Made by a program: the position numbers and the translations under genes. This document shows, in pieces, positions 33,858-42,595 of a stretch of 64,000 nt of DNA; within the stretch, counting starts at the first letter, position 1; each line of letters begins with the position of its first letter. The stretch is taken from the NCBI RefSeq assembly GCF_937468385.1, contig NZ_CALBWS010000028.1:1-64000 (forward strand). The letters run 5' to 3'. Origin of the DNA: Neobacillus rhizosphaerae (GTDB lineage Bacteria; Bacillota; Bacilli; Bacillales; Cytobacillaceae). The notes under the pieces are model-generated. The model was not told where the DNA came from and did no database searches. It saw only the letters and a list, made by a program, of their open reading frames with translations.

Positions 33858-34406
33858 TTACACGTTTAATGTAGCTTGTCCTGGCTTCCAGTTTGCTGGG
33901 CAAAGACCGCCAGTTTGCAATGCTTGAAGCACACGTAAAGTTTCATCAACGTCACGGCCAATGTTGTTGTGGTTAACAACAGAGTACATCATTTCACCTT
34001 CTGGGCTAATGATGAATAAACCGCGAAGTGCAATACCCTCTTCTTCAATTAAGACACCATAATCACGTGCAACTACATGGTTAGTATCAGCTGCTAATGG
34101 GTAATTTAAATCGCCAATTCCGTTTTCCTTACGGTCAGTTTTGATCCATGCAAGGTGAGTATGAATAGTGTCAGTTGAAGCACCAATCACAACTGCATCA
34201 AGATCATCAAACTCTTCATAACGATCGGACATCGCTGTAATTTCAGTTGGACATACAAAGGTAAAGTCCATTGGATAGAAGAACAATACTGTCCATTTAT
34301 CGTTTTTCATATTTTCTTCAAGGCTTACTTTTTTAAATTCTTTATTTGGCATTACAGCATCCATTTCAAAGCGTGGCGCTTGCTTACCTACCATACGTTC
34401 TGGCAT
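33858..34406 (-). CDS. ykuU: Typical 2-Cys peroxiredoxin YkuU
   Basis: An AhpC/Prx1-type peroxidase of 182 residues that reduces H2O2 and organic peroxides. Peroxidatic Cys52 in DFTFVCPTE; resolving Cys near 171 in GGLCPANW; the usual GLFIISPEG and NNIGRDVDETLRVLQALQ are present. ATG at 34406 behind TTGGAGGG; the frame is open to 34505, but the extra residues are not family-like. YkuV is a candidate reductant. A promoter with a PerR-like box lies upstream. Confidence 0.95.
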   Translation of the reverse strand: MPERMVGKQAPRFEMDAVMPNKEFKKVSLEENMKNDKWTVLFFYPMDFTFVCPTEITAMSDRYEEFDDLDAVVIGASTDTIHTHLAWIKTDRKENGIGDLNYPLAADTNHVVARDYGVLIEEEGIALRGLFIISPEGEMMYSVVNHNNIGRDVDETLRVLQALQTGGLCPANWKPGQATLNV

Positions 34407-34476
34407 TTCAAATCCCTCCAATAAATTAAATGAGTTTTGATAGCAATTCTCAATCGCTATCCTTTTGACACTTCTC

Positions 34477-34527
34477 ATTATAGGACTAATCTTATTTTTA
34501 GTCAATATTAAATTATAATTAATTTAA
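34477..34527 (-). promoter_or_regulatory. Promoter of ykuU with PerR-like box
   Basis: On the minus strand TTGACT (34505-34500), 17 bases, TATAAT (34482-34477): a near-ideal sigma-A promoter. Just upstream, 34513-34527 reads TTATAATTAATTTAA (plus strand), matching the PerR consensus TTATAATNATTATAA at 12 of 14 defined positions. The sequence is AT-rich, so a chance match is possible. Confidence 0.6.
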
Positions 34528-34685
34528 ATAAATACTTATTATTAATTATAATCAAGATTTTCCCTTAATAAGTTTTGCCCTTTTCGTTCGATAATAAACT
34601 TTCGATATGTAACAATATTCCTTTTATTCTTCTTAAGTTTAACATGATTCTACAGCAGAATAAAATAAAATGCCTTGTCCCTCCT

Positions 34686-35810
34686 CTATAGCTGATTCCC
34701 TTTAAAACTAATATAGCTTGCTATTACCTTTACAGCCACGTCAATTGCGGCTTCATTTGGATTTAGTTTTGCATGGTGTAAACCAAATGGTGATTCGACA
34801 CCAAGCCAAAACATAAGACCTGGAATCTCTTCAAGCATATATCCAAAATCCTCTCCCGTCATGGCTTCCTTGCATTTTATCACACATACATCTGTTTCCT
34901 TTTGAATATAATCGATAAACTCACTTGTAATCGACTCATTATTATAAACCTGGTGATACATAGAACCGTAGTCAATTACTGCTTCACATTCATACCCTGT
35001 CTCAATTCCTTTTACTAGCGATTCAATGCGATGCTTGACCTTCTTCATAGATTCCGGAGATAATGTCCGAATCGTTCCTTCAAGTCTTGCCTTTTCAGCA
35101 ATAATATTTTGAACTGTTCCTCCAGTAATTTTGCCGATTGTTATTACGGCACTATCTAATGGGTCAACGTTCCTTGAAATGATGGTTTGCAGCTGATTGA
35201 CGAGTGTGCAGGCAGCGACCACCATATCATTCGTCTGGTGAGGATAGGCGGCATGTCCTCCTTTGCCTTTAAGGTCAATAAACAATTCAGAGGTATTAGC
35301 AAATAATAAACCTTCTTTTAATGCGATGGTACCAACTGGATACTCAGGTGCGATATGTAAGGCAAGAATCATATCCGGCTTCCATTCTTGCATTTCTTCA
35401 GATTTCAACATTGGTTCAGCCCCGCCAGGTCCTTCCTCAGCAGGTTGAAAAACAAATAAGAGGTCGTCGTTGATTTGATTTCGAGCAAAATAGGTCAGCA
35501 CCCCCAGAGCGATGCTCATGTGGAAATCATGGCCACAGGCATGCATTCTTAAATCATGTGTGGAGGTAAACGGTAATTCTGTTTGTTCGCTAATTGGCAG
35601 GCCATCAATATCAGTTCTGTAGCCAATTGTTTTTTGAGGATTAATACCATGAACCTTAACAAATAATCCTGTTTCCCATTTTTTAATGGTCATTCGTTCC
35701 TGCGGCAAAGACTCTAGGTAAGTTAATAAATAGGCCTGCGTCTTAAACTCTTGAAATCCAAGTTCTGGAATTTGATGAAGATCACGGCGAATTTTGATCA
35801 ATGGATTCAT
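34686..35810 (-). CDS. ykuR: N-acetyl-L,L-diaminopimelate deacetylase
   Basis: M20-family amidohydrolase, 374 residues, that removes acetyl from N-acetyl-L,L-diaminopimelate in the acetylase branch of lysine and peptidoglycan precursor synthesis. Metal motifs: MHACGHDFHM (near 92), PAEEGPGGAEPM (near 130), HIAPEYPVG, and GEDFG (near 310). ATG at 35810 follows AAGAGGTATT. Downstream of dapH; an 8-bp hairpin without U-run (about 35839-35858) lies between them, so co-transcription is likely. Confidence 0.94.
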   Translation of the reverse strand: MNPLIKIRRDLHQIPELGFQEFKTQAYLLTYLESLPQERMTIKKWETGLFVKVHGINPQKTIGYRTDIDGLPISEQTELPFTSTHDLRMHACGHDFHMSIALGVLTYFARNQINDDLLFVFQPAEEGPGGAEPMLKSEEMQEWKPDMILALHIAPEYPVGTIALKEGLLFANTSELFIDLKGKGGHAAYPHQTNDMVVAACTLVNQLQTIISRNVDPLDSAVITIGKITGGTVQNIIAEKARLEGTIRTLSPESMKKVKHRIESLVKGIETGYECEAVIDYGSMYHQVYNNESITSEFIDYIQKETDVCVIKCKEAMTGEDFGYMLEEIPGLMFWLGVESPFGLHHAKLNPNEAAIDVAVKVIASYISFKGNQL

Positions 35811-35868
35811 TTAAAATACCTCTTTTCTGATATAAAAGAAGCGTGGAAAGCTCCACGCTGAAATTTCA

Positions 35869-36579
35869 TTATAGTTGACGAAGCTCTTGCATAATTTCCG
35901 TTTTTGATTTCGTCTTTTCATCAATATCTTTGATTTTTTTTGCTGGAGTTCCTGCAACGACTGTAAAAGGAGGAACATCCTTTGTTACTACAGCTCCTGC
36001 AGCAACCACAGATCCAGTCCCAACCGTTACTCCCTCAAGCACAACAGCGTTCGCACCAATCAGAACATCATCTTCTATGACCACTGGCTTTGCTGATGGT
36101 GGCTCGATTACACCTGCTAAAACGGTTCCTGCCCCGATGTGACAGTTTTTACCTACTGTTGCTCTCCCGCCAAGGACAACTCCCATATCAATCATTGTTT
36201 TTTCCCCAATAACAGCGCCAATATTGATAACGGCCCCCATCATAATAACCGCATTATCGCCAATTTCAACCTGATCACGAATAATGACTCCCGGTTCGAT
36301 CCGTGCATTAATATGTTTAATATCTAATAAAGGAATTGCAGAATTACGGCGATCATCTTCAATCACAAAATCTTCAATTTTCGCTTTGTTCGCTTCTAAT
36401 ACCGTATTGATTTCAGACCATTCACCAAAGACAACGCCTGTATTACCATTAATAAAAGCTTTAGAATAACTTCCAAAATCAATGTTCGCTAAATCCCCTT
36501 TTAAATATACCTTTACCGGTGTAGATTTTTTACTATTTTGAATAAAAGAAATAATTTCATTTGCATCCATCATTTTCAT
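35869..36579 (-). CDS. dapH: Tetrahydrodipicolinate N-acetyltransferase
   Basis: Hexapeptide-repeat acetyltransferase, 236 residues, first step of the acetylase branch: acetylates tetrahydrodipicolinate with acetyl-CoA. N-terminal alpha/beta domain (MMDANEIISFIQNSKKSTP), then left-handed beta-helix repeats (GDNAVIMMGAVINIGAVIG, GGRATVGKNCHIGAGTVLAG). ATG at 36579 follows TAGGGGGTTACT. The product chain continues with PatA (46 kb) and YkuR. Confidence 0.96.
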   Translation of the reverse strand: MKMMDANEIISFIQNSKKSTPVKVYLKGDLANIDFGSYSKAFINGNTGVVFGEWSEINTVLEANKAKIEDFVIEDDRRNSAIPLLDIKHINARIEPGVIIRDQVEIGDNAVIMMGAVINIGAVIGEKTMIDMGVVLGGRATVGKNCHIGAGTVLAGVIEPPSAKPVVIEDDVLIGANAVVLEGVTVGTGSVVAAGAVVTKDVPPFTVVAGTPAKKIKDIDEKTKSKTEIMQELRQL

Positions 36580-36605
36580 ATAGTAACCCCCTAATGTATG
36601 TAATA

Positions 36606-36756
36606 AAAAAAGCGGAAGCGCTTTGGTCTTCCTAAATGCGAGAAAGCGAAGCGTTCTCTAGCCAAGCAAACGTTCTCTAACATATGAAGTTTGAACTTTG
36701 ATTCATATATTAGTGGTTATTTGACCTCGAGGCGCTAGCCGCTCCAGCTAGACTAT
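36606..36756 (+). repeat. Diverged relative of repeat family A (copy 6)
   Basis: Ends resemble family A (AAAAAGCGGAAGCGCTT at one side, GAGGCGCTAGCCGCTCCAGC at the other), but the conserved cores with ACTGAGATAAAGG and TTGACTTATCG are absent. It fills the gap between ccpC and dapH. Confidence 0.5.
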
Positions 36757-36803
36757 AGAAAATACTTTAACAAACAAAAGGAATGAAAACAAGAAAAACA
36801 CCC

Positions 36804-37691
36804 TTACTCTTCTGAAGATTCAGCGATATGCTCCTTAATTAGTTCCACAAACGCTTGCACTTGCTTTAATTGGAAGGCGGACTCATATCCCAACAGCCAG
36901 GTATCACGTTTTAACGGTTCGTTGTTCTCATCAACAAGGGGTATTTTGAAAATATCCCTTTCCGCTTTTGTTAAAGTAATGGCTGGCAAAATAGCGTAGC
37001 CGATTCCATTAAAGGCCATTTGTTTGCATGTCTCAATTTGGTCAACAACAACGGTTCTTTTCGGTGATGTTTTAAAGTTGCGCATCCACCAATCCTGAAT
37101 CTCCTGGTAATAATTCGAATCACTTTTAAATTGAATAAAGGGACGATCAGTATTAATTACTTGGTCAGGAGTAGTAATCTCTCGGTCTACCAAATAAAGC
37201 GGATCGTTAAAAAGATGTACCTTTACACCTTTCCAATCTGGCGTTCCACGAATAATCCCTATATGGACTTGGTCATCGTATAAACATTTAAGAATTTCGC
37301 TGCTCCATCCCGTCACAAGAGAAATTTTTGCCTGGGGATATTTATCAATAAACTTCTTTAAAACTTGTGGAAGCCAATTTTGCCCCACAATAGAAGCTAC
37401 CGCAATTTTCAAGGTGCCTGACACCCCAGATTGCAAGGAATGTATGGTTTCACGAACCTTTTCCTGTTTTTTAAGTACTTCGTTTACAAAATCAATCACA
37501 TGCTCTCCTGCCGGGGTAAGGGACAGTCCTTTTTGTGAGCGGATAAATAGCTTTGTACCCCAGTCTTTTTCGATTGTCTGTAAGCGCTGTGAAAGGGCTG
37601 GCTGCGAAACAAACAGCCGTTCCGATGCTTTGCGCATATTCATTTCCTGTGCTAAAACGGATAATAATTGAAATTCAGATAATGAGGACAA
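36804..37691 (-). CDS. ccpC: LysR-type regulator CcpC
   Basis: A LysR family regulator of 295 residues. In B. subtilis CcpC represses citB and citZ and responds to citrate. N-terminal winged HTH (MRKASERLFVSQPALSQRLQ at 18-37), then the periplasmic-binding-protein-like domain. Very similar through ITGWSSE-type, VDQIETCKQMAFNGIGYAILP and RDTWLLGYESAFQLKQVQAF stretches to remembered CcpC. TTG start at 37691 behind AGAGGT. Next to ykuL as in B. subtilis. Confidence 0.93.
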   Translation of the reverse strand: MSSLSEFQLLSVLAQEMNMRKASERLFVSQPALSQRLQTIEKDWGTKLFIRSQKGLSLTPAGEHVIDFVNEVLKKQEKVRETIHSLQSGVSGTLKIAVASIVGQNWLPQVLKKFIDKYPQAKISLVTGWSSEILKCLYDDQVHIGIIRGTPDWKGVKVHLFNDPLYLVDREITTPDQVINTDRPFIQFKSDSNYYQEIQDWWMRNFKTSPKRTVVVDQIETCKQMAFNGIGYAILPAITLTKAERDIFKIPLVDENNEPLKRDTWLLGYESAFQLKQVQAFVELIKEHIAESSEE

Positions 37692-37758
37692 GGCAATACC
37701 TCTTTATTATTTTTCTTTTTATTATAAAGCGCATTAAAAAAAGTTTCATTCATTTATT

Positions 37759-37790
37759 AATAAAAGCTCTGTGCGGTTACACAGAGCTTT
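37759..37790 (-). terminator. Terminator after ykuL
   Basis: AAAGCTCTGTG (37763-37773) pairs with CACAGAGCTTT (37780-37790); on the minus strand TTATTAAT follows. Confidence 0.75.
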
Positions 37791-37822
37791 CATTCTTTTT
37801 TTGGAGCCTGAACATTATTTTA

Positions 37823-38266
37823 TTATTTTTTAAACCTTTTTACGATTTTATTTAATTGGTTTAAGACCGTGCTTCTTGGCAAAATTCCTTCAAAAAATCC
37901 ATCCTCTGTTTCTACACACAAAAACGGATGGTTTACTAGTAAATCAAGACAGATGAAAATCGAAGCAGAAATTTTAACTCGAGGTATTGACTTTCTCATA
38001 ACCTCTTCAACTCGTTTATTTTCAAGTTGTTCAAATTCAATTCGTTCAAGACCAAGAATCGAATCCATAATAATGGGTGCACTGATTAATCCGTGTAGTT
38101 TATAATGCGGATCCAAAACAGGAATTGCTGTATAACCACTTTTTGTTAACACCAATAGGGCATGCTCGAGATTGTTTCCGATTTGTACATGTGCAACCCG
38201 TTCGGATGGTATCATAAATTCTTTAATTGTTAGCTCTAAAAATTCCCCACTGGAAAGACTGATCAT
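37823..38266 (-). CDS. ykuL: CBS-domain protein YkuL
   Basis: A 147-residue protein with paired CBS motifs (HALLVLTKSGYTAIPVLDPHYKLHGLI at about 29-55 and a second repeat after 80). CBS pairs bind adenine nucleotides or c-di-AMP. In Listeria and B. subtilis YkuL/DarB-type proteins bind c-di-AMP and act on stringent-response or pyruvate carboxylase enzymes; that this is DarB is my recollection for the B. subtilis locus. ATG at 38266 follows GAGGAG; the frame is open to 38326 into repeat B. Confidence 0.9.
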   Translation of the reverse strand: MISLSSGEFLELTIKEFMIPSERVAHVQIGNNLEHALLVLTKSGYTAIPVLDPHYKLHGLISAPIIMDSILGLERIEFEQLENKRVEEVMRKSIPRVKISASIFICLDLLVNHPFLCVETEDGFFEGILPRSTVLNQLNKIVKRFKK

Positions 38267-38299
38267 TGCCGAAAACTCCTCAATGTTTGTTTTGTCCCG

Positions 38300-38446
38300 C
38301 CTTAACGGGTAGTAACCCCCCACCACAAGACCTTGACTGAACCAAATAAGGATAAGCGGAGGATCAACTGCCCGTAAAAGTCCGATTGGTTCAACTAACT
38401 ATCATTGGGGGATAAAGGAAAACCCCCAATAATGGAAGTTTCACTT
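38300..38446 (+). repeat. Interspersed repeat family B, copy 2
   Basis: Starts CTTAACGGGTAGTAACCCCC and contains GGATCAACTGCCCGTAAAAG, GATTGGTTCAACTAAC and a TTGGGGG / CCCCCAA stem around ATAAAGGAAAA. Same order of elements as 28096-28239. Located upstream of ykuL, between it and ykuJ. Confidence 0.75.
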
Positions 38447-38504
38447 AATACAAACTTATTCTATCATAGTTTTCGGTGGTCTGTGGTATATTTTTGAACC
38501 TCCT

Positions 38505-38536
38505 AAAAGAGAAAAAGAAAGGAACCTCTAAAGGTC
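38505..38536 (-). terminator. Terminator after ykuJ
   Basis: On the minus strand AGGGACCT / AGGTTCCT (one mismatch) followed by TTCTTTTTC. Confidence 0.65.
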
Positions 38537-38538
38537 CC

Positions 38539-38775
38539 TTATTGAATTAAATCAAATATTTCGATGGTAATCATATCAATATTATCAAATTGATATCGTT
38601 TTGGCTTTTCTTTCTCATTATATATTTCTAATTCAAATGTTTCTGTTTTTGGATGAAATGTTACTTGACACTTTCTTTCTCCATTTACCTCGAAATAGCG
38701 CTGCGCCGGTTCACCACTATTAGATTGTTCTTGAAGGTTTTTTAATCTTGTTAAGATACCTTGAAGCTGTGACAT
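38539..38775 (-). CDS. ykuJ: YkuJ family protein (DUF1797)
   Basis: A 78-residue alpha/beta protein: helical start MSQLQGILTRLKNLQ, then strands RYFEVNGERKCQVTF and TFELEIYNE, ending FDNIDMITIEIFDLIQ. This matches YkuJ in length and layout; function unknown (a structure exists for the B. subtilis protein). ATG at 38775 follows AAAGGAGGAAAA. Confidence 0.9.
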   Translation of the reverse strand: MSQLQGILTRLKNLQEQSNSGEPAQRYFEVNGERKCQVTFHPKTETFELEIYNEKEKPKRYQFDNIDMITIEIFDLIQ

Positions 38776-38971
38776 AAGCTTTTCCTCCTTTCAAACACAA
38801 AACAAACTGCCTACAGTTATGTTTCTCATTTGGCATGTTTCTATCCTGATGGATTTTTTTCAGGATTTTTCAAATGAATCTTTTTGTATGCCAATATTAA
38901 AAGAATAAAATAACGTTCTTCATTTGTCCAAGCAAAAATGAAAATTTAGCTATTTTTTTTCTTAAATGAAC

Positions 38972-39007
38972 AAAAAAAATAGGCCTCAAAAGGCTTGAGA
39001 CCTATTT
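38972..39007 (-). terminator. Terminator after small membrane gene
   Basis: On the minus strand ATAGGTCTCA pairs with TGAGGCCTAT (one G-U pair) and eight U follow. Confidence 0.85.
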
Positions 39008-39008
39008 A

Positions 39009-39242
39009 TTAAAAAATAATCGCTACAAACAGGATAATAAAAAGGAGCAAAGCAAAAAAGATTATATAGGCTAAGAAAATCGGATTTCTTAAATAAACAT
39101 TCTCTTTTACTGGTTTAGCCATTTTGGTATCAATATCTCCTTCAACCGCCTTTTGCTGTCTTGCAACTGACAATGTATATAGTAGTGAAACCGCAAGTGT
39201 ACCGAAAATTGCAATCGCAAGGATATTGACAAAAAGATTCAT
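39009..39242 (-). CDS. Small two-TM membrane protein
   Basis: A 77-residue protein with hydrophobic segments at 3-25 and 53-76 and a charged loop (RQQKAVEGDIDTKMAKPVKE) between. Not recognised. ATG at 39242 is eight bases behind AGAAGGAG; the TTG two codons upstream is too close. It lies between ykuI and ykuJ. Confidence 0.7.
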   Translation of the reverse strand: MNLFVNILAIAIFGTLAVSLLYTLSVARQQKAVEGDIDTKMAKPVKENVYLRNPIFLAYIIFFALLLFIILFVAIIF

Positions 39243-39312
39243 GAGCAAGACTCCTTCTAATGAAAGTTACCATTAAAATGCCACGCAATGAATCAATCTA
39301 TACAGTGCATTC

Positions 39313-40524
39313 TTAAAGTAATTGGTCGTGTTCAAATAAATATTGATAAGACAGATCGATAAATAAATAATCGTTCCCATTCATTGGAAATGAAAAAGTT
39401 CGGATCGTTTCTCCCGTTTCAATATCACAATACAAATCAGATAGTATTCCCTTTTGTTCATGTCGCATCTTTATGATGTTTTCCAAAAAATAAGGCCGCC
39501 AACTCCAATTTTTGTCGATGTATTCAGACTGTGAACTCCAGCCACTTTTACTTTTAATTATATTGGCTGATTTTTGAAACCCATCACCATCACAAACATA
39601 CATCCGAAAAGCCATTTGGTCCATTTCCTTTATTAAAGCTTGAAATAATTCTTCATAGCCAGCTTTTCTGTTTTTGAAAACCATTTCCTGAACCTTTGCC
39701 TGAAAATATTCCGCCGTATTAAACACAGCTTCCAATTTTCTCTTTTCATACGAAATAAAATCATGGAATTTTTCTTTCAAGCGATATTTTAATAAGTCAC
39801 GCTGAATAAATTCAGCCGAGGGTGGATGTAAATAGTAACCCTGATAGTAGCGGCCGCCGTTTTTCCACGCAAACTGCAACTGATAACTCATTTCTATATT
39901 TTCAAACAATAGCGTGGCACCAATTTTCCTAGCCAAAAGTGACAAAGAGAACAAAACATCATTAAAATTCATTCCTGTGGCTGAAGATTTCAATGCTTGG
40001 AGGTTAATTTTTAAAATATTCGGGTCAAGCTGACCAATCCGTTCAAAATTAGGACTTTCGCTATCAATACTTGCAATAGCAATTTTAATCCCATACGTCC
40101 GGTAATACTGCAAAAGGTGATCAAATTGATTTAAATCCCCTTGATATTTTCGTTCAGAAATTTCTAAAACGATTCGCTGTAAACGTAATCCTCTTTTTTC
40201 AAATGTTAAAAGCTCTTGTAAAAATGGTTCCCCGTGCCCATACATTAATAGCTCGGCATTTCGATTTATGAAAATACTTACATCCTCTTCAAGCTCCAGT
40301 GCTTTTTCAAGAGCTTTTCTAACGATCAGCAAATCCACTTCAAATTTATATTCATCCGGAATTTGATCATCTTGAAAAAAGGGGCCTAAACTTATGATAT
40401 TGCCCTCTGATTGATATCTTCCCAAAACCTCATAGGCAATTACTCTTTGTTCATCGGCACTAATAATCGGTTGAAAATACGGGAAACAATTTTCAAGATC
40501 CGATAGGATTTCCAATGCATCCAT
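39313..40524 (-). CDS. ykuI: EAL-domain c-di-GMP receptor-like protein YkuI
   Basis: A 403-residue cytoplasmic protein: EAL domain (about 15-245, with YEVLGR in place of the usual EALxR, and a GGRYYQGYYLHPPS segment) followed by a PAS-like C-terminal domain. B. subtilis YkuI binds c-di-GMP but has no detected phosphodiesterase activity. The DDFGxG-type motif of active enzymes is replaced by IASIDSESPNFER, which also argues for a receptor. ATG at 40524 behind GGAGGTACG. Confidence 0.92.
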   Translation of the reverse strand: MDALEILSDLENCFPYFQPIISADEQRVIAYEVLGRYQSEGNIISLGPFFQDDQIPDEYKFEVDLLIVRKALEKALELEEDVSIFINRNAELLMYGHGEPFLQELLTFEKRGLRLQRIVLEISERKYQGDLNQFDHLLQYYRTYGIKIAIASIDSESPNFERIGQLDPNILKINLQALKSSATGMNFNDVLFSLSLLARKIGATLLFENIEMSYQLQFAWKNGGRYYQGYYLHPPSAEFIQRDLLKYRLKEKFHDFISYEKRKLEAVFNTAEYFQAKVQEMVFKNRKAGYEELFQALIKEMDQMAFRMYVCDGDGFQKSANIIKSKSGWSSQSEYIDKNWSWRPYFLENIIKMRHEQKGILSDLYCDIETGETIRTFSFPMNGNDYLFIDLSYQYLFEHDQLL

Positions 40525-40663
40525 CCACGTACCTCCAATAATTTATTCTCAATTTATGATACGCTTAACCGATCCTTCTCGTTCTTTTCCAAAAGGATAC
40601 CATTATAGCTGCTGAGAAACAATCACATCCTATCCATAAGCACTACACAAAGGAGGATAAATC

Positions 40664-41515
40664 TTGAAAAAACTTTGCTTAATTACCTCAATCCTTCCAC
40701 TGTTTGGATGCAGCAACTATAATGATGATTCAGAAGTGAGAGTAAAATCTGTAAATGAACAACAGGTTTCACCAATTACTGAGAAAGAGCCGATAAAAAG
40801 CTCGTCTTCAGTTAATATAACAGGTTCACCATATAAAATCACTGATCTTAAGGATCAAGTAATGAAGGTAAAAAATACAGGTAAAAAAAGCGATTTTGTT
40901 AATACCACCCCCAAAAAAGAGTCAGCAATGCTTAATGTGGTCTTAATCACTCAAAATCCTGAGCTAAAGTTTGGGTGCGAAGTGACAAGCCTGGCAATGG
41001 TCCTGCAATACGCCGGTGTGAAAACAACTAAAATGGATTTATACAACGCCATCCAAAAGGATCCAGACCCGCTAATCAAATCGCCAAACGGGAATATATT
41101 ACGATGGGGAAACCCTGCTGACGGCTTTGTCGGCGATATGACCGGAAAAAGGGCCGGGTATGCTGTTTTTGAAAAACCAATGATTGCCTTAATTAATCAA
41201 AAGCTCCCTGGCCGGGCCATTAATTTAACAAACCTGCCTTTTGAACGGGTATTAGCTCATGTTTCTGCAGGGTACCCTGTTGTTGTCTGGACCACGGGGG
41301 ATTACCGCCTCCCTGATAGGTGGGAATCATGGTATCACGGAAGGCAACATATTAAAACCCCACTTGATTTACATGCCGTCGTCTTGGTAGGATATGATGC
41401 CAGTTATGTCTATTTAAATGATCCATTATCCGGAAAGAAGCAAGTTAGAGTAGGAAAAGAACAGTTCATCTCTTCCTGGAAGGCATTGCAAAGCCGTGCT
41501 GTTAGTTATAAGTGA
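40664..41515 (+). CDS. C39-like peptidase domain lipoprotein
   Basis: A 283-residue extracytoplasmic protein: signal peptide with lipobox LFGC (Cys16), a linker of about 75 residues rich in Ser/Lys, then a papain-like Peptidase_C39_2 domain with Cys105 (FGCEVTS), His237 (DLHAVVLVGYD) and Asp253 (LNDPLSG) in catalytic order. Related to B. subtilis YvpB. A bacteriocin-leader function is unlikely because no ABC transporter is attached. TTG start at 40664 behind AAAGGAGGA. Confidence 0.85.
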   Translation: MKKLCLITSILPLFGCSNYNDDSEVRVKSVNEQQVSPITEKEPIKSSSSVNITGSPYKITDLKDQVMKVKNTGKKSDFVNTTPKKESAMLNVVLITQNPELKFGCEVTSLAMVLQYAGVKTTKMDLYNAIQKDPDPLIKSPNGNILRWGNPADGFVGDMTGKRAGYAVFEKPMIALINQKLPGRAINLTNLPFERVLAHVSAGYPVVVWTTGDYRLPDRWESWYHGRQHIKTPLDLHAVVLVGYDASYVYLNDPLSGKKQVRVGKEQFISSWKALQSRAVSYK

Positions 41516-41519
41516 ATTT

Positions 41520-41545
41520 AAAAAGCAGCCCCTGGCTGCTTTTTA
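41520..41545 (+). terminator. Terminator after C39-like gene
   Basis: AAAAGCAGCC / GGCTGCTTTT with a 3-base loop. Confidence 0.82.
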
Positions 41546-41680
41546 GAATTTTTTTTGTTTTTTTGAATAATATCATACAAGTAATCTTTTTCTCTTGCAA
41601 AAATAGCTGTTTTTAAAGACAATACAAATGAACTCTTCTATTTTATAGAATGGTAAATAAAAAATAGGTTGGTAGAAAAA

Positions 41681-42550
41681 ATGAAAAAGAAACTGACGAG
41701 GAGAACATTACTGAAACGTACATTTGGTTCATTTCTAACCGTTCTCGGGTTGAGTTCGGGGGGCTACCTTTATGCTAATCGAATTGAGCCCTCATTACTT
41801 GATATCAAGCGGCAGCATATTAAACACCCATTAATCCCGAAAAGCTTTAATGGCATAAATATAATTCAATTTAGTGATACCCACCTTGGATTTCAATACA
41901 ATCTTGATCAATTCAAAAAATTAGTGAATAAGATTAATAACCTTCAGCCAGATATTATATTATTTACCGGTGATTTAATGGATGAGCCCAATAAATTTAG
42001 GGAAATCCATCAACTCTTACCAATGTTAGAAAAATTACATGCCCCGCTCGGGAAATTCTGCATTTTTGGTAACCATGACCATGGGGGCTACGGTTCTGAT
42101 ATTTACCGTAATATTATGGAAAGCACGAATTTCACCGTGCTTCTGAATGAATCCACATCAATAAAACTAAAGGACGGCAGCAGCATCTATCTGCTTGGAA
42201 TCGATGATGCGATGTTAGGGAACCCGGATTTGCCCTTAGCGCTAAAAAATGTGCCTGATAATCAATTTAAAATTTTACTATCACATGCCCCTGACCTTGC
42301 AGATGATGCTGCGATGTATCCAATTCAGTGGCAAATCAGCGGGCATAGCCATGGCGGACAGGTAAAAATACCATTTATCGGAGCACTTATTAAACCGCCA
42401 TTTGCAAAAATTTATCCAGAAGGGCTTTATTCGATTGGCGATGACCACCAGTTAACTCTTTATGTTAACAGAGGAATAGGAACAACCCGGCTTCCATTCC
42501 GCTTTATGTCAACACCAGAATTGACAATCTTTACCTTGAATTCTAACTAA
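41681..42550 (+). CDS. ykuE: Metallophosphoesterase YkuE
   Basis: A calcineurin-like phosphoesterase of about 289 residues. The N-terminus has a twin-arginine motif (TRRTLLKRTF) before a hydrophobic stretch; B. subtilis YkuE is exported by Tat and associated with the wall. Metal ligands: FSDTHLG, FTGDLMDE, GNHDHGG, and GHSHGGQ. ATG at 41681 is preferred over TTG 41669, which lies inside the GGTTGGT ribosome site. Confidence 0.92.
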   Translation: MKKKLTRRTLLKRTFGSFLTVLGLSSGGYLYANRIEPSLLDIKRQHIKHPLIPKSFNGINIIQFSDTHLGFQYNLDQFKKLVNKINNLQPDIILFTGDLMDEPNKFREIHQLLPMLEKLHAPLGKFCIFGNHDHGGYGSDIYRNIMESTNFTVLLNESTSIKLKDGSSIYLLGIDDAMLGNPDLPLALKNVPDNQFKILLSHAPDLADDAAMYPIQWQISGHSHGGQVKIPFIGALIKPPFAKIYPEGLYSIGDDHQLTLYVNRGIGTTRLPFRFMSTPELTIFTLNSN

Positions 42551-42587
42551 AAAAAATCCTTATCACTTGTAGATAAGGATTTTTTCT
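42550..42587. terminator. Bidirectional terminator after ykuE
   Basis: AAAAAATCCTTATC pairs with GATAAGGATTTTTT around a 7-base loop; shared with the converging GGDEF-EAL gene. Confidence 0.9.
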
Positions 42588-42595
42588 TTCGATTA

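Noticed and set aside
40664..41515. C39-like gene as part of a bacteriocin export system
   Set aside because: No ABC transporter, precursor with double-glycine leader or immunity gene nearby; the protein is a lipoprotein of the YvpB type.
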